The notes beneath the pieces were generated by a model. That model was not told where the DNA came from and made no database searches. It saw only the letters and a list, made by a program, of their open reading frames with translations. Position numbers and translations under genes: made by a program. This document shows, piece after piece, positions 46,017 to 54,350 of a DNA stretch of 64,000 bases. Source of the DNA: Cupriavidus basilensis. GTDB lineage: Bacteria > Pseudomonadota > Gammaproteobacteria > Burkholderiales > Burkholderiaceae. The stretch spans positions 104,467 to 168,466 of the forward strand of contig NZ_BBQM01000028.1 of assembly GCF_000876015.1 (NCBI RefSeq), read 5' to 3'. Within the stretch, counting starts at the first letter, position 1, and each line of letters starts with the position of its first letter.

Positions 46017-48509
46017 ATGACCGCTCCCGCCTCCCGTTTTCCGCGCCTGTCCCGCCGTGTCCGCTCCAACGATGCCACCTTCGCCGCCGGCCGCGCCTCT
46101 ACCTTGGCGCCGGCCCCGCGCCCGCTGACGCTGGCCCTGCGCGCCGCGCTGCTGGGCCTGGCGCTGGGGAGCGTCGCCGTGCCGCGCATCGCATCCGCGC
46201 AGACGGCCACGGCCCAGGCCGATGCCCACGCCTACGGCATCGCCGCCGGCCCGCTGGAGCCCGCGCTGAACCAGTTCGCGCGCGCCGCCGGCATCAACCT
46301 CTCGTATGACGCGGCCGCCGTCAGCGGCCTGGCCACGCAAGGCCTGTCGGGCAGCTACGGCATCGAGGCCGGCCTGCGCCGGCTGCTGGACGGCACCGGG
46401 CTCGAGGCCGTGCCGCAGGCCGGCAGCGGCTACAGCCTGCGCAAGGCCGTCGCCACCGCCGCGGCACCCGCCGCCGCCGGGCCCACGCTGCCCGCCGTGG
46501 AGGTGCGCGGCCAGCGCGAGCCGAGCGCGGCCACCGAGGGCAGCGGCAGCTATGGCGCGCGCGCCGTGACGATGTTCGGCAAGGCGCCCGTCGCGCGCAA
46601 GGACATTCCCAGCTCGGTCTCGGTGCTGACCCGCCAGCAACTGGACGACCAGGACATCCGCACGCTGCAGGACGCGCTGCTGTACACGCCCGGCCTGACC
46701 TCGGTGAACTACGGCGACGGCTCGGCCTATTTCAATGCGCGCGGCTTCCCCGTGAACGTGCAGTACGACGGCATCTCGCTGCTCAACGGCATCCAGTACC
46801 AGTCCCAGTTCGACCTCGCCATGTACGACCGCCTCGAAGTCTTCCGCGGCCCCTCCGGCCTGATGGACGGGCAGGGCGCGCTTGGCGGCAGCGTCAACCT
46901 GGTGCGCAAGCAGCCCGGCGACAAGTTCCGCTTCGTCAGCGAAACCTCGGTCGGCTCCTGGGCCGCGCTGCGCGAGATGGTGGACGTGACCGGGCCGCTC
47001 AACGAGGCCGGCACGCTGCGCGGCCGCGCGGTGGCGGTGGGCAGCAAGAGCAACGGCTTCGTCGACGGCCAGGGCAGCAAGCTCGGGCTGGCCTACGGCG
47101 TCATCGAGTACGACCTCACGCCGCGCACCACGGTGTCGCTGTCGGCCGCCTACCAGGTCAACCCGCTCGACGATTTCGACTACGGCGTGGGCGTCGACAC
47201 CAGCGGCACGCCCGTGACCGGCCCGCGCGGCCGCTCGCAGAACTACGGGCCGGGCTGGAACACTTCCTACCAGTCGATGCAGGAAGTCAACGGCACGGTG
47301 ACGCACCGCTTCGACAACGACTGGAAGTCGCAGACCACGCTGTACTACCGCCATGCGCTGAGCCGCGGCACGTATGCCTATGCCGCCACGCCGCAGGCGG
47401 GCACCGGCCTGGCGGACTATTTCGGGCAGGGGCAGCGCAACACCAACGAGTGGCTGGGCTTCGACTCCAGCGTGTCGGGCACCGTGAAGCTGTTCGGCCG
47501 CGAGCATCACCTGCTGTTCGGCGCCAACTATTCGTCGCTGTGGCAGGACAGCCTCAACACCTATGCCGACCTCGGCACGCACGACATCTTCAACCCGGTC
47601 ATCCCCGCGCCCGACCTGAGCCATTTCGACGACGGCACCGACACCCGCACCATCCAGTACGGCATGTACGGCCAGGCCCGGCTGCAGGTGCTCGAGCCGC
47701 TGTCGCTGGTGCTGGGCGGGCGCGAGGTCTGGTTCCAGCAGAAGACCCGCGCCGTGCTGCCGGCGCCGGGCGGCGACTGGAGCGTGGCCGCGTCGGAGGA
47801 GCACAAGTTCATTCCGTATGCCGGGCTGGTCTACAGCATCACGCCGCAACTGTCGGCCTACACCAGCTACGCCAAGATCTTCTCGCCGCAGACCCAGACC
47901 ACCTTCAGCGGCGGCGCGCTGCCGCCGTTCTCCGGCGAGCAGTACGAGGCGGGGCTGAAAGCCGCCTTCCTCGACGGCCGCCTGAACGCGTCGGTGGCGG
48001 CCTTCCGCATCAACGGCAGCGACCTCGCGGTGGCCGACCAGGACCACCCGACCGGCTCGGTCGCCAGCGGCGCGGTGCGCAGCCAGGGCTGGGAGGCCGA
48101 GCTTGCCGGCACGCCGCTGCCCAACTGGAACCTCTCGGCCGGCTACACGCTGCTGAACACGCGCTACACCTCCAGCCCCACGCTGCAGGGCAGCGCCTAC
48201 GACGCCGAGGAGCCGCGCCACCTGTTCAAGCTGGCCACCAGCTACCGGCTTTCGTCCGGGCCGCTGGCCGGCACCTTCCTCGGCGCCAGCATGCTGGCGC
48301 AAAGCGGCACCACGCGCGGCTACTGGGCGCAGGGCGGCTACGCGCTGTTCAACGCGCGCGTGGGCTATCGCTTCAACCGCCACGTGGAGGCTTTCCTGGC
48401 GCTCAACAACATCGCCGACCGCCACTACTACGCGCGCGTGCCCAACTCCTTCTTCGGCGAGTTCGGCGCGCCGCGCAACGTCACCGCGACGCTGCGCCTG
48501 ACGTACTGA
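46017..48509 (+). CDS. TonB-dependent siderophore receptor with signalling domain
   Basis: 830 residues. Export signal to about residue 62 (AQTATAQA), then an STN signalling domain (about 70-140: YGIAAGPLEPALNQFARAAG, GLSGSYGIEAGLRRLLDGTG) that contacts FecR. Plug: PSSVSVLTRQQLDDQDIRTL, YTPGLTSVNYGDGSAYFNAR. A 22-strand-type barrel ends in NVTATLRLTY with the aromatic last residue. Typical of ferric siderophore (FpvA/FoxA-like) receptors that start their own transcription. It follows fecIR by 148 bases with its own candidate promoter. Confidence 0.94.
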   Translation: MTAPASRFPRLSRRVRSNDATFAAGRASTLAPAPRPLTLALRAALLGLALGSVAVPRIASAQTATAQADAHAYGIAAGPLEPALNQFARAAGINLSYDAAAVSGLATQGLSGSYGIEAGLRRLLDGTGLEAVPQAGSGYSLRKAVATAAAPAAAGPTLPAVEVRGQREPSAATEGSGSYGARAVTMFGKAPVARKDIPSSVSVLTRQQLDDQDIRTLQDALLYTPGLTSVNYGDGSAYFNARGFPVNVQYDGISLLNGIQYQSQFDLAMYDRLEVFRGPSGLMDGQGALGGSVNLVRKQPGDKFRFVSETSVGSWAALREMVDVTGPLNEAGTLRGRAVAVGSKSNGFVDGQGSKLGLAYGVIEYDLTPRTTVSLSAAYQVNPLDDFDYGVGVDTSGTPVTGPRGRSQNYGPGWNTSYQSMQEVNGTVTHRFDNDWKSQTTLYYRHALSRGTYAYAATPQAGTGLADYFGQGQRNTNEWLGFDSSVSGTVKLFGREHHLLFGANYSSLWQDSLNTYADLGTHDIFNPVIPAPDLSHFDDGTDTRTIQYGMYGQARLQVLEPLSLVLGGREVWFQQKTRAVLPAPGGDWSVAASEEHKFIPYAGLVYSITPQLSAYTSYAKIFSPQTQTTFSGGALPPFSGEQYEAGLKAAFLDGRLNASVAAFRINGSDLAVADQDHPTGSVASGAVRSQGWEAELAGTPLPNWNLSAGYTLLNTRYTSSPTLQGSAYDAEEPRHLFKLATSYRLSSGPLAGTFLGASMLAQSGTTRGYWAQGGYALFNARVGYRFNRHVEAFLALNNIADRHYYARVPNSFFGEFGAPRNVTATLRLTY

Positions 48510-48520
48510 GGCGCGGCGTT

Positions 48521-49054
48521 TCAGTCCGCCCGGCTCGCCGCCGCCGCTGCCACTACCGCCGGCGTGGCCATCTGCGCCAGCATGCGCAGCGTCGCCACCT
48601 CGCCCGGCGCCCACGCGGCGCGCGCCGCCAGGAAATTGAAGGTGCCCACGCATTGCCCGCGCTCGCACACCGGCACGTTGACCACGGCGGACAGGCCCAG
48701 CGCGCGGATCACCGCGATGTCGTCGAACACGGCGGCCAGCGCGTGGTCGCCCTCGCCGACGAAGACTTCGCCCTGGCCCAGCAACTGGCGCGACCACGGG
48801 GAATCGGGCTTGTGCTTGCGGCCGCCGACGGGATAGGCGGCGGGGTCGGAGGACCACAGCCGCTCCACCTCGGCGCTGTCGCGCCGCCATGCGTTGATGG
48901 TCAGCAGGCCCGGGCCGAGCAGCGCCGCGGTGGCGCTGCCGATCGCATCGAAGGCGGCGGCGGGCGCGTCCGCGCGCGCCAGCTGGCCGCACAGCGCGTC
49001 CAGCACGGCAGCCGGCAGCGTCACGCGGGCCGCGTCGGAAATGAGGCCGCTCAC
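48521..49054 (-). CDS. GAF-domain protein
   Basis: 177 residues starting with GTG 49054, with AAGGA just upstream. The GAF fold runs about 20-170: PWSRQLLGQGEVFVGEGDHA, LGLSAVVNVPVCERGQCVGT, LARADAPAAAFDAIGSATAA. Free-standing GAF proteins bind small molecules; here it may sense the imported substrate. It is 4 bases after a Bug receptor gene in the same operon as gamma-glutamyltransferase. No output domain. Confidence 0.88.
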   Translation of the reverse strand: MSGLISDAARVTLPAAVLDALCGQLARADAPAAAFDAIGSATAALLGPGLLTINAWRRDSAEVERLWSSDPAAYPVGGRKHKPDSPWSRQLLGQGEVFVGEGDHALAAVFDDIAVIRALGLSAVVNVPVCERGQCVGTFNFLAARAAWAPGEVATLRMLAQMATPAVVAAAAASRAD

Positions 49055-49058
49055 GTCC

Positions 49059-50039
49059 TTATTCCGCCTTGATGCCCAGCTCGCGGATCAGCTTGCCGTA
49101 GCGGTCCGCGTCGCGGCGCAGGATGGTGGCGAACTGCTGCGGCGTGGAGGTGGCGGTTTCCACGCCGATGGCGTTCATCTTTTCCTTCACCTCGGGCAGC
49201 GACATGATCCGGTTGATTTCCTGGTTCAGGCGCGTCACCAGCGCGGGCGGCATGCCGGCCGGGCCGAAGGCGCCGTACCAGACCGACAGTTCATAGCCGG
49301 GCACGGTCTCGGCCACGGTCGGCACGTTGGGCAGCAGCGGCGAGCGCTTGCTCTCGGTGACGGCGAGCAGGCGCAGCTTGCCGGCCTTCACGTGGGTCAG
49401 CGTCTGCGTGCCGGCGGAGAACAGCAGCTGGGTCTGCCCGGCCACGGTGTCCACCACCGCCGGCGCGCCGCCCTTGTACGGCACGTGCAGCATCTGCACG
49501 CCGGCCATCTTCTCGAACAGCACGGCGCTCAGGTGGTTGGTGGAGCCGGCGCCGGCGCTGGCGTAGGCCAGCTTGCCCGGATTGGCGCGCGCGTAGGCGA
49601 TCAGTTCCTTGACGTTGTGCGCCGGCACCGAGGGATGGATCACCATCGTGTTGGTGACGTAGGCGAGCAGGCCCAGCGGCGTGAAGTCCTCCACGCCGCG
49701 GAACGGCATGTTGGGCATCAGCGCCGGGTTCATCGCGTGCGTGCTCATGGAGCCGACCAGCAGCGTATAGCCGTCGGGCTTGGCGCGCGCCACCGCGGCG
49801 GAGCCGATGTTGCCCGAGGCGCCCGGCTTGTTGTCGACGATCACCGGCTGGCCCAGCGAGCGCGTCAACTGCTCGGACAGCACGCGCGCCAGGATGTCGG
49901 TGGAGCCGCCGGCGGCCCACGGCACGATCAGCGTGATGGGTTTCTGCGGATAGGCATCCGCCGCGCCCGCGCCCGACGCGGCACACAACAGCGAGAACGC
50001 GGCAAGGCCCAGCAGGCAGCGCTTGAGTACGGCTTTCAT
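49059..50039 (-). CDS. Bug-family (TctC) solute-binding protein
   Basis: 326 residues from ATG 50039. Signal peptide cut near GAADAYP. Motifs: PITLIVPWAAGGSTDILARV, VIVDNKPGASGNIGSAAVAR, MLHVPYKGGAPAVVDTVAG. No TctAB partner nearby. Placed between the GAF gene and gamma-glutamyltransferase, so its ligand may be a glutamyl or amino-acid-like carboxylate (inference). Confidence 0.95.
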   Translation of the reverse strand: MKAVLKRCLLGLAAFSLLCAASGAGAADAYPQKPITLIVPWAAGGSTDILARVLSEQLTRSLGQPVIVDNKPGASGNIGSAAVARAKPDGYTLLVGSMSTHAMNPALMPNMPFRGVEDFTPLGLLAYVTNTMVIHPSVPAHNVKELIAYARANPGKLAYASAGAGSTNHLSAVLFEKMAGVQMLHVPYKGGAPAVVDTVAGQTQLLFSAGTQTLTHVKAGKLRLLAVTESKRSPLLPNVPTVAETVPGYELSVWYGAFGPAGMPPALVTRLNQEINRIMSLPEVKEKMNAIGVETATSTPQQFATILRRDADRYGKLIRELGIKAE

Positions 50040-50157
50040 GTCTTCAACTCTCCGATGGCGATGCGGGCCGCGCGGGGCGGCCCGGTTTTGATTGGTGTGG
50101 TCCGGCGGCGGCTGCACGCCGGCTTGCGTCTCCTTGTCCTGCTTATTGCCGCTGCGC

Positions 50158-51987
50158 CTAGCGTCCCACCGCGTATCCCTGCATGCCGCGCGCGTTGGCG
50201 CCGGCGCGCAGCACCAGCCGCCCCTGCGCGTCGCGCTCGCGCGTGCAGGCGGACATGCGGCCTTCCGACCACGGCTCGCCGACCTTCACCTCGTGGCCGC
50301 GCGCGCGCAGTTCGGCGATGGTTTCTTCGGGCAGGCGCGACTCCACGCTCAGGCGGTTGAGCACCACCGAGCGTGGCCAGAACGAGCCGGGGAAATGGTC
50401 GATGTGCCAGGCCGGCGCGTCGATGGCTTCCTGCAGGTTCATGCCGTGCACCGCGTGGCGCAGGAAGAACGCCACCGACCACTGATCCTGCTGGTCGCCG
50501 CCGGGCGTGCCGAACACCATGTAGGGCTCGCCGTCGCGCAGCGCCAGCGACGGCGACAGCGTGGTGCAGGGGCGCTTGCCCGGCGCCAGCGTGTTGGGCA
50601 GGCCCGGTTCCAGCCAGGTCATCTGCAGGCGCGTGTTGAGCGCGAAGCCGAGCGCCGGGATCACCGGGCTGGACGACAGCCAGCCGCCCGACGGCGTAGC
50701 CGCGACCATGTTGCCGTGGCGGTCGATCACGTCGATGTGGCAGGTGTCGCCGACGAAGATCTCGCGCTCGGCCCACTCCGTCACCGGCGGCATCGCCGCG
50801 AAGGTGGGCTCGCCCACGCCGAAGCGCACGTCGGCATCGCGCAGCGTGCGCTCGGCCGCGCCCAGGTCGGGCAGGCGCGGCGCGCGGCCGTCCACCGTGC
50901 CGGCGCGGATCTCCAGCGAGGCCTGCTGGCCGATCAGCTGCGCGCGCGCGGCCAGGTAGCCGGCTTCGAGCAGGCCGGGCAGCGGCGCGTCGCCGAAGCG
51001 CGGGTCGCCGTACCAGGCCAGGCGGTCGGCCATCGCGAGCTTGGCCGCCTCCGCGATGCGGTGCACGAACTCCGGCGAGGTGGGCGCGTGGGCCGCCAGG
51101 TCGGCGTGCCGCAGCATGCCGAGCTGCTGCAGGAAGGCCGGGCCCTGGCTCCAGATGCCGCACTTGGCCACCGTGTAGCGGCCGAAGTCCAGCGTGGCCG
51201 GGGCTTCCACGGTCGGCGCCCAGTTGGCCATGTCGTCGAGGCGCAGCAGGCCCTTGTGGCGCTCGCCGGTGGTGTCGCGCACCGCCTGCGTGCGGCAGAA
51301 TTCGTCGATCTCCCGGGCCACGAAGCCGCGGTACCAGCACGCCATCGCGGCGTCGATCTGCTGCTCGCGCGTGCCGCCGGCGGCCGCGGCCGTCTCCAGG
51401 ATGCGCGTGTAGGTGCGCGCCACGCCCGGCGTGGCATGCAGGGTGCCGGGGCGCGGCACGCGGCCGCCCGGCAGCCACACCTCGGCCGAGCTGTGCCACT
51501 CCTGCTGGAACAGCTCGCGCACCGCCAGGATCGCCTGCGAGATGCGCGGCACCAGCGGGAAACCGTGGCGCGCGTAGGCGATGGCGGGGGCCAGCACGTC
51601 GGCCAGCTCCCAGGTGCCGTAGTCGCGCAGCATGGTCAGCCAGGCGCCGAAGGCACCCGGCACCGTGGCCGGCAGCAGGCCGATGCCGGGCACCAGGTCC
51701 AGCCCCCTGGCGCGCATCGCGGCGGGGTCCGCCAGCGCCGGCGCCGGGCCCTGCCCGCAGATCGAGCGCACCGCGCGCTCGCGCTCGCTCCACAGCAGGA
51801 TCGGCACCTCGCCGCCGGGGCCGTTCAGGTGCGGCTCCACCACCTGCAGCACGAAGCCGGCCGCCACCGCCGCGTCGAAGGCGTTGCCGCCGCGCTCCAG
51901 CACGCTCATGGCGGTCTGCGAGGCCAGCCAGTGGGTGGACGAGGCCACGCCGAAGGTGCCGACGATTTCCGGGCGGGTGGTGAACAT
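50158..51987 (-). CDS. Gamma-glutamyltransferase family protein
   Basis: 609 residues from ATG 51987. It is an N-terminal nucleophile hydrolase proenzyme; self-cleavage would occur before Thr415 in FVGDTCHIDVIDRHGNMVAA. The glutamate-binding parts SSPVIPALGFALNTRLQM and GTPGGDQQDQW are present; RGGNAFDAAVAAG is the large-subunit opening. No signal peptide, unlike periplasmic E. coli Ggt, so it may be cytoplasmic and act on another amide (acylase or oxamate-type relatives exist). It diverges from a LysR gene. Confidence 0.92.
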   Translation of the reverse strand: MFTTRPEIVGTFGVASSTHWLASQTAMSVLERGGNAFDAAVAAGFVLQVVEPHLNGPGGEVPILLWSERERAVRSICGQGPAPALADPAAMRARGLDLVPGIGLLPATVPGAFGAWLTMLRDYGTWELADVLAPAIAYARHGFPLVPRISQAILAVRELFQQEWHSSAEVWLPGGRVPRPGTLHATPGVARTYTRILETAAAAGGTREQQIDAAMACWYRGFVAREIDEFCRTQAVRDTTGERHKGLLRLDDMANWAPTVEAPATLDFGRYTVAKCGIWSQGPAFLQQLGMLRHADLAAHAPTSPEFVHRIAEAAKLAMADRLAWYGDPRFGDAPLPGLLEAGYLAARAQLIGQQASLEIRAGTVDGRAPRLPDLGAAERTLRDADVRFGVGEPTFAAMPPVTEWAEREIFVGDTCHIDVIDRHGNMVAATPSGGWLSSSPVIPALGFALNTRLQMTWLEPGLPNTLAPGKRPCTTLSPSLALRDGEPYMVFGTPGGDQQDQWSVAFFLRHAVHGMNLQEAIDAPAWHIDHFPGSFWPRSVVLNRLSVESRLPEETIAELRARGHEVKVGEPWSEGRMSACTRERDAQGRLVLRAGANARGMQGYAVGR

Positions 51988-52063
51988 GGGGACTCCGTGA
52001 AGGATCGGTGACAAGGAAGGGCTGAACGCCAGTATAAGAGTCCTGAATAACCGTTTGCAGCCG

Positions 52064-52098
52064 AATAATTATTGTTGTATGAAGGTTTGGTTATACAA
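52064..52098. promoter_or_regulatory. Candidate regulator sites between ggt-like and LysR genes
   Basis: The palindrome AATAATTATT (52064-52073) is followed by TTGTAT (52075-52080) and ATACAA (52093-52098), inverted arms 12 bases apart. It is the only AT-rich patch in this divergent region and a likely LysR/promoter site. Confidence 0.4.
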
Positions 52099-52141
52099 AG
52101 AACGACCCGCGGAACACTCCGCAGAACGCACCGGACCCGCC

Positions 52142-53089
52142 ATGCCATCCGCCGACAAGCTCCAGCACAACCTGATTTCCCGCCTGCGGCTCAAGCACCT
52201 CGCGCTGCTGCTGGCGCTGGACCGGCAGCGCTCGGTCTCGCGCGTGGCGGCCGAGATGGGGCTGTCCCAGCCCGCCGTGACCAAGGCGCTGCGCGAGATC
52301 GAGGAGATCTTCATGGTGCCGCTGTTCGCGCGCTCGCGGCGCGGGCTGGAGCCCACCGACACGGGCGCGGCGGTGCTGGTCCACGCGCGCCTGGCGATGG
52401 CCGACACCGAGGCGCTGGGCCGCGAGCTGGCCGTGATCGGCGCCGGGCTGCACGGGCGGCTGCGCATCGGCGTGATTCCCTACGTGGCGCCGGTGGTGCT
52501 GGACGCGGCCTGCTCGCACGGCCTGCGCCAGCAGCCGCGCGCGGCGGTGGTGGTGCGCGAGGGCACCACCGACGAACTGGTGGCGGCGCTGCGCGCGCAC
52601 GAGCTGGATTGCGTGATCGCGCGCTCCTTTTATGCGCCCGGCGACGACATCGTGCAGGCGCCGCTGTACCGGGAGGAGCCGGCGCTGGTGGTGCCGACCG
52701 CGGCGGCGGCGCGGCTGGCGCGCGGCAAGCTCGACTGGCAGCGCCTGGCCGCGCTGGACTGGATCCTGCCGCCCGGGCACACGCCGATCCGGCGCACCGT
52801 CAACACGTTGTTCGCCACCGCCGGCGCGGTGCCGCCCACGCCGATGGTGGAGACCTACTCGATCAAGACCATCGCCACGCTGCTGCGCACCCAGCCGCGC
52901 GCCATCACCATCGTGCCGCGCGGGGTGGCGGCCGAGCTGGCCGCCACCGGCGCCGCCGCGGTGCTGCCGCACACGCTGACCTGGGACCTGCCGGCGGTCG
53001 GCGCGATGTGGCTGCGCCGCGCCGGGCAGAGCGAGCCGCTGCTGGCGCTGGTGCGCGCGCTGCAACTGGCGGTCCCGCAGCGGGAGTGA
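52142..53089 (+). CDS. LysR-family regulator
   Basis: 315 residues from ATG 52142; the frame is open upstream but those residues would overlap the control region. Winged helix: LKHLALLLALDRQRSVSRVA, EMGLSQPAVTKALREIEEI. The effector domain has GRLRIGVIPYVAP. The GbpR/CbbR-like short linker and PIRRTVNTLF motif fit the group that senses sugars or acids. It diverges from gamma-glutamyltransferase/Bug/GAF and probably controls them. Confidence 0.92.
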   Translation: MPSADKLQHNLISRLRLKHLALLLALDRQRSVSRVAAEMGLSQPAVTKALREIEEIFMVPLFARSRRGLEPTDTGAAVLVHARLAMADTEALGRELAVIGAGLHGRLRIGVIPYVAPVVLDAACSHGLRQQPRAAVVVREGTTDELVAALRAHELDCVIARSFYAPGDDIVQAPLYREEPALVVPTAAAARLARGKLDWQRLAALDWILPPGHTPIRRTVNTLFATAGAVPPTPMVETYSIKTIATLLRTQPRAITIVPRGVAAELAATGAAAVLPHTLTWDLPAVGAMWLRRAGQSEPLLALVRALQLAVPQRE

Positions 53090-53100
53090 ATCCGGCCCGC

Positions 53101-53135
53101 CAAAAGAAAAACGGCGCCGGGATCAGCCGGCGCCG
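53101..53135 (-). terminator. Terminator of the repeat-protein gene
   Basis: CGGCGCCGG (53112-53120) pairs with CCGGCGCCG (53127-53135) around a 6-base loop. The AAAAGAAAAA to the left gives a U-rich end on the minus strand, 32 bases past the stop at 53167. Confidence 0.9.
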
Positions 53136-53166
53136 CGGGCGCGATGGAAGCGGCGGGTGGTCCGCA

Positions 53167-53625
53167 TCAGGCGTTGGCGCCGTCGGTGTACGGGTCGGCC
53201 TTGCCGCTGCGGGCGCCTTCGGTGTACGGGTCGAAGCCGCGGGCCGGCGTGGCCGAGACGCCGCTGCGGTCGAGGCCGGCGATGCGGGCACCGTCGGTGA
53301 ACGGATCGGCCTTGCCGCTGCGGGCGCCTTCGGTGTACGGGTCGAAGCCGCGGGCCGGCGTGGCCGAGACGCCGCTGCGGTCGAGGCCGGCGACGCGGGC
53401 GCCGTCGGTGAACGGATCGGCCTTGCCGCTGCGGGCGCCGTCGGTGAAGGTGTCGTGCGTGCGGAAGTCGTAGCCGTACTGGTCGGCCGGGACGGTGCTG
53501 CGGAAGTTGTAGCCGTACTTGTCGCCGGCCTGCAGGTCACGGGCGGAAGCGGCCTGCGCGGCGCCGATGGCGGCCAGCGAGAGCACGAGGGCGGAAGCGA
53601 GCTTGAGGGCGAAGGTCTTGGTCAT
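53167..53625 (-). CDS. Small exported repeat protein, unknown
   Basis: 152 residues from ATG 53625. Signal peptide MTKTFALKLASALVLSLAAI with cut near AQAASA. The mature protein is built of short units: ARDLQAGDKYGYNFRS, then a 37-residue repeat that includes DPFTDGARVAGLDRSGVSAT and PARGFDPYTEGARSGKA, present nearly twice, plus shorter FTDGARSGKA copies. The unit D-P-[FY]-T-[DE]-G-A-R-[SVI] occurs six times. It is rich in Gly, Asp and Thr with no Cys; such repeats may bind calcium or polysaccharide, but nothing shows this. It has its own terminator. Family not recognised. Confidence 0.82.
   Translation of the reverse strand: MTKTFALKLASALVLSLAAIGAAQAASARDLQAGDKYGYNFRSTVPADQYGYDFRTHDTFTDGARSGKADPFTDGARVAGLDRSGVSATPARGFDPYTEGARSGKADPFTDGARIAGLDRSGVSATPARGFDPYTEGARSGKADPYTDGANA
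53187..53430 (-). repeat. 111-bp direct repeat inside the exported-protein gene
   Basis: Two near-identical copies of a 111-bp unit (for example TCGAAGCCGC at 53231 and again at 53342) followed by a partial third. The exact multiple of three keeps the frame. Shorter 33-bp-scale similarity is nested within it. Confidence 0.88.
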
Positions 53626-53853
53626 GATGGGCTCCAGTATCTGAAAATTCGTTGAATTTCGTTGATTGTTCGTCTGCATCTGCCAGGACGCCGCCGCTGC
53701 GCTACTGCTTGTTGCTGCTTGCTGCTGCTTGTTTGCGCGCCGTCCATGTGACGAACTATAGAAGAGCCACCAAAGCCCGGGACCGTGCTTATCCGAATTT
53801 ATCGTTCAGAATTTTTGAATATAAATTTGCGGGGCAGGACACCGGGCGCGGCG

Positions 53854-53988
53854 TCAGTGCCCGGCATCGTCCTTGCCGGCCGGTTCCTTCTCCTTGTCGC
53901 CGCGCGGCGGGTAGAGCGGATGCCGCAAGGCCGCGTAGACCAGCACCACGGCGGCGATGGCGGTGATCCAGTCGAGCAGGTCTTTCAT
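53854..53988 (-). CDS. 44-residue membrane peptide coupled to the ferredoxin gene
   Basis: Starts at ATG 53988 inside the ferredoxin stop (ATGA overlap) and ends at 53854. One TM helix (DWITAIAAVVLVYAALRH, about residues 6-23) then a charged, cytoplasmic-type tail (PPRGDKEKEPAGKDDAGH). Too short for most annotation, but the overlap, TM helix and tail argue it is real. It could anchor the soluble flavoprotein-ferredoxin pair to the membrane (inference). Confidence 0.7.
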   Translation of the reverse strand: MKDLLDWITAIAAVVLVYAALRHPLYPPRGDKEKEPAGKDDAGH

Positions 53989-54350
53989 GGCGCGCTGCGC
54001 TTGCCGCCGGCGCGCGGCGCCGGGCGCACCAGCGCGAGCAGCGCGTGGCTGCCGTCCTGCGCGGCGGTCGGCGCGCGCCCCTTGCCCCAGCCCACCGCCG
54101 CGCGGTAGCTGCCGGCGTGGCGCGGCGGCTCCGCCGCGGCGTGGTCGGGCGGCTGGCAGGCATCGGCCAGCGGCGCCACATAGAGCGCGTCCTCGGGGCA
54201 ATACAGCTCGCACATGAAGCAGGTCTGGCAGTCCCGCTGCCGCGCGATCGCGGGGATCTTGCCGGGCACGATGGCGAACACGTTGGTCGGACAGACCCGC
54301 ACGCAGATATTGCAGCCCGTGCAGCGCGCGCCGTTGAGCAGCTCGATCAT
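53985..54350 (-). CDS. 2x[4Fe-4S] ferredoxin, AprB-like
   Basis: 121 residues from ATG 54350, chosen because it gives an ATGA overlap with the flavoprotein stop; ATG 54365 would add five residues. Two clusters: CTGCNICVRVCP and CQTCFMCELYCP, both full CxxCxxCxxxCP. The C-terminal half is without Cys, basic and proline-rich. It should pass electrons to or from the upstream FAD subunit; the AprAB (adenylylsulfate reductase) pair is the nearest known layout. Confidence 0.92.
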   Translation of the reverse strand: MIELLNGARCTGCNICVRVCPTNVFAIVPGKIPAIARQRDCQTCFMCELYCPEDALYVAPLADACQPPDHAAAEPPRHAGSYRAAVGWGKGRAPTAAQDGSHALLALVRPAPRAGGKRSAP

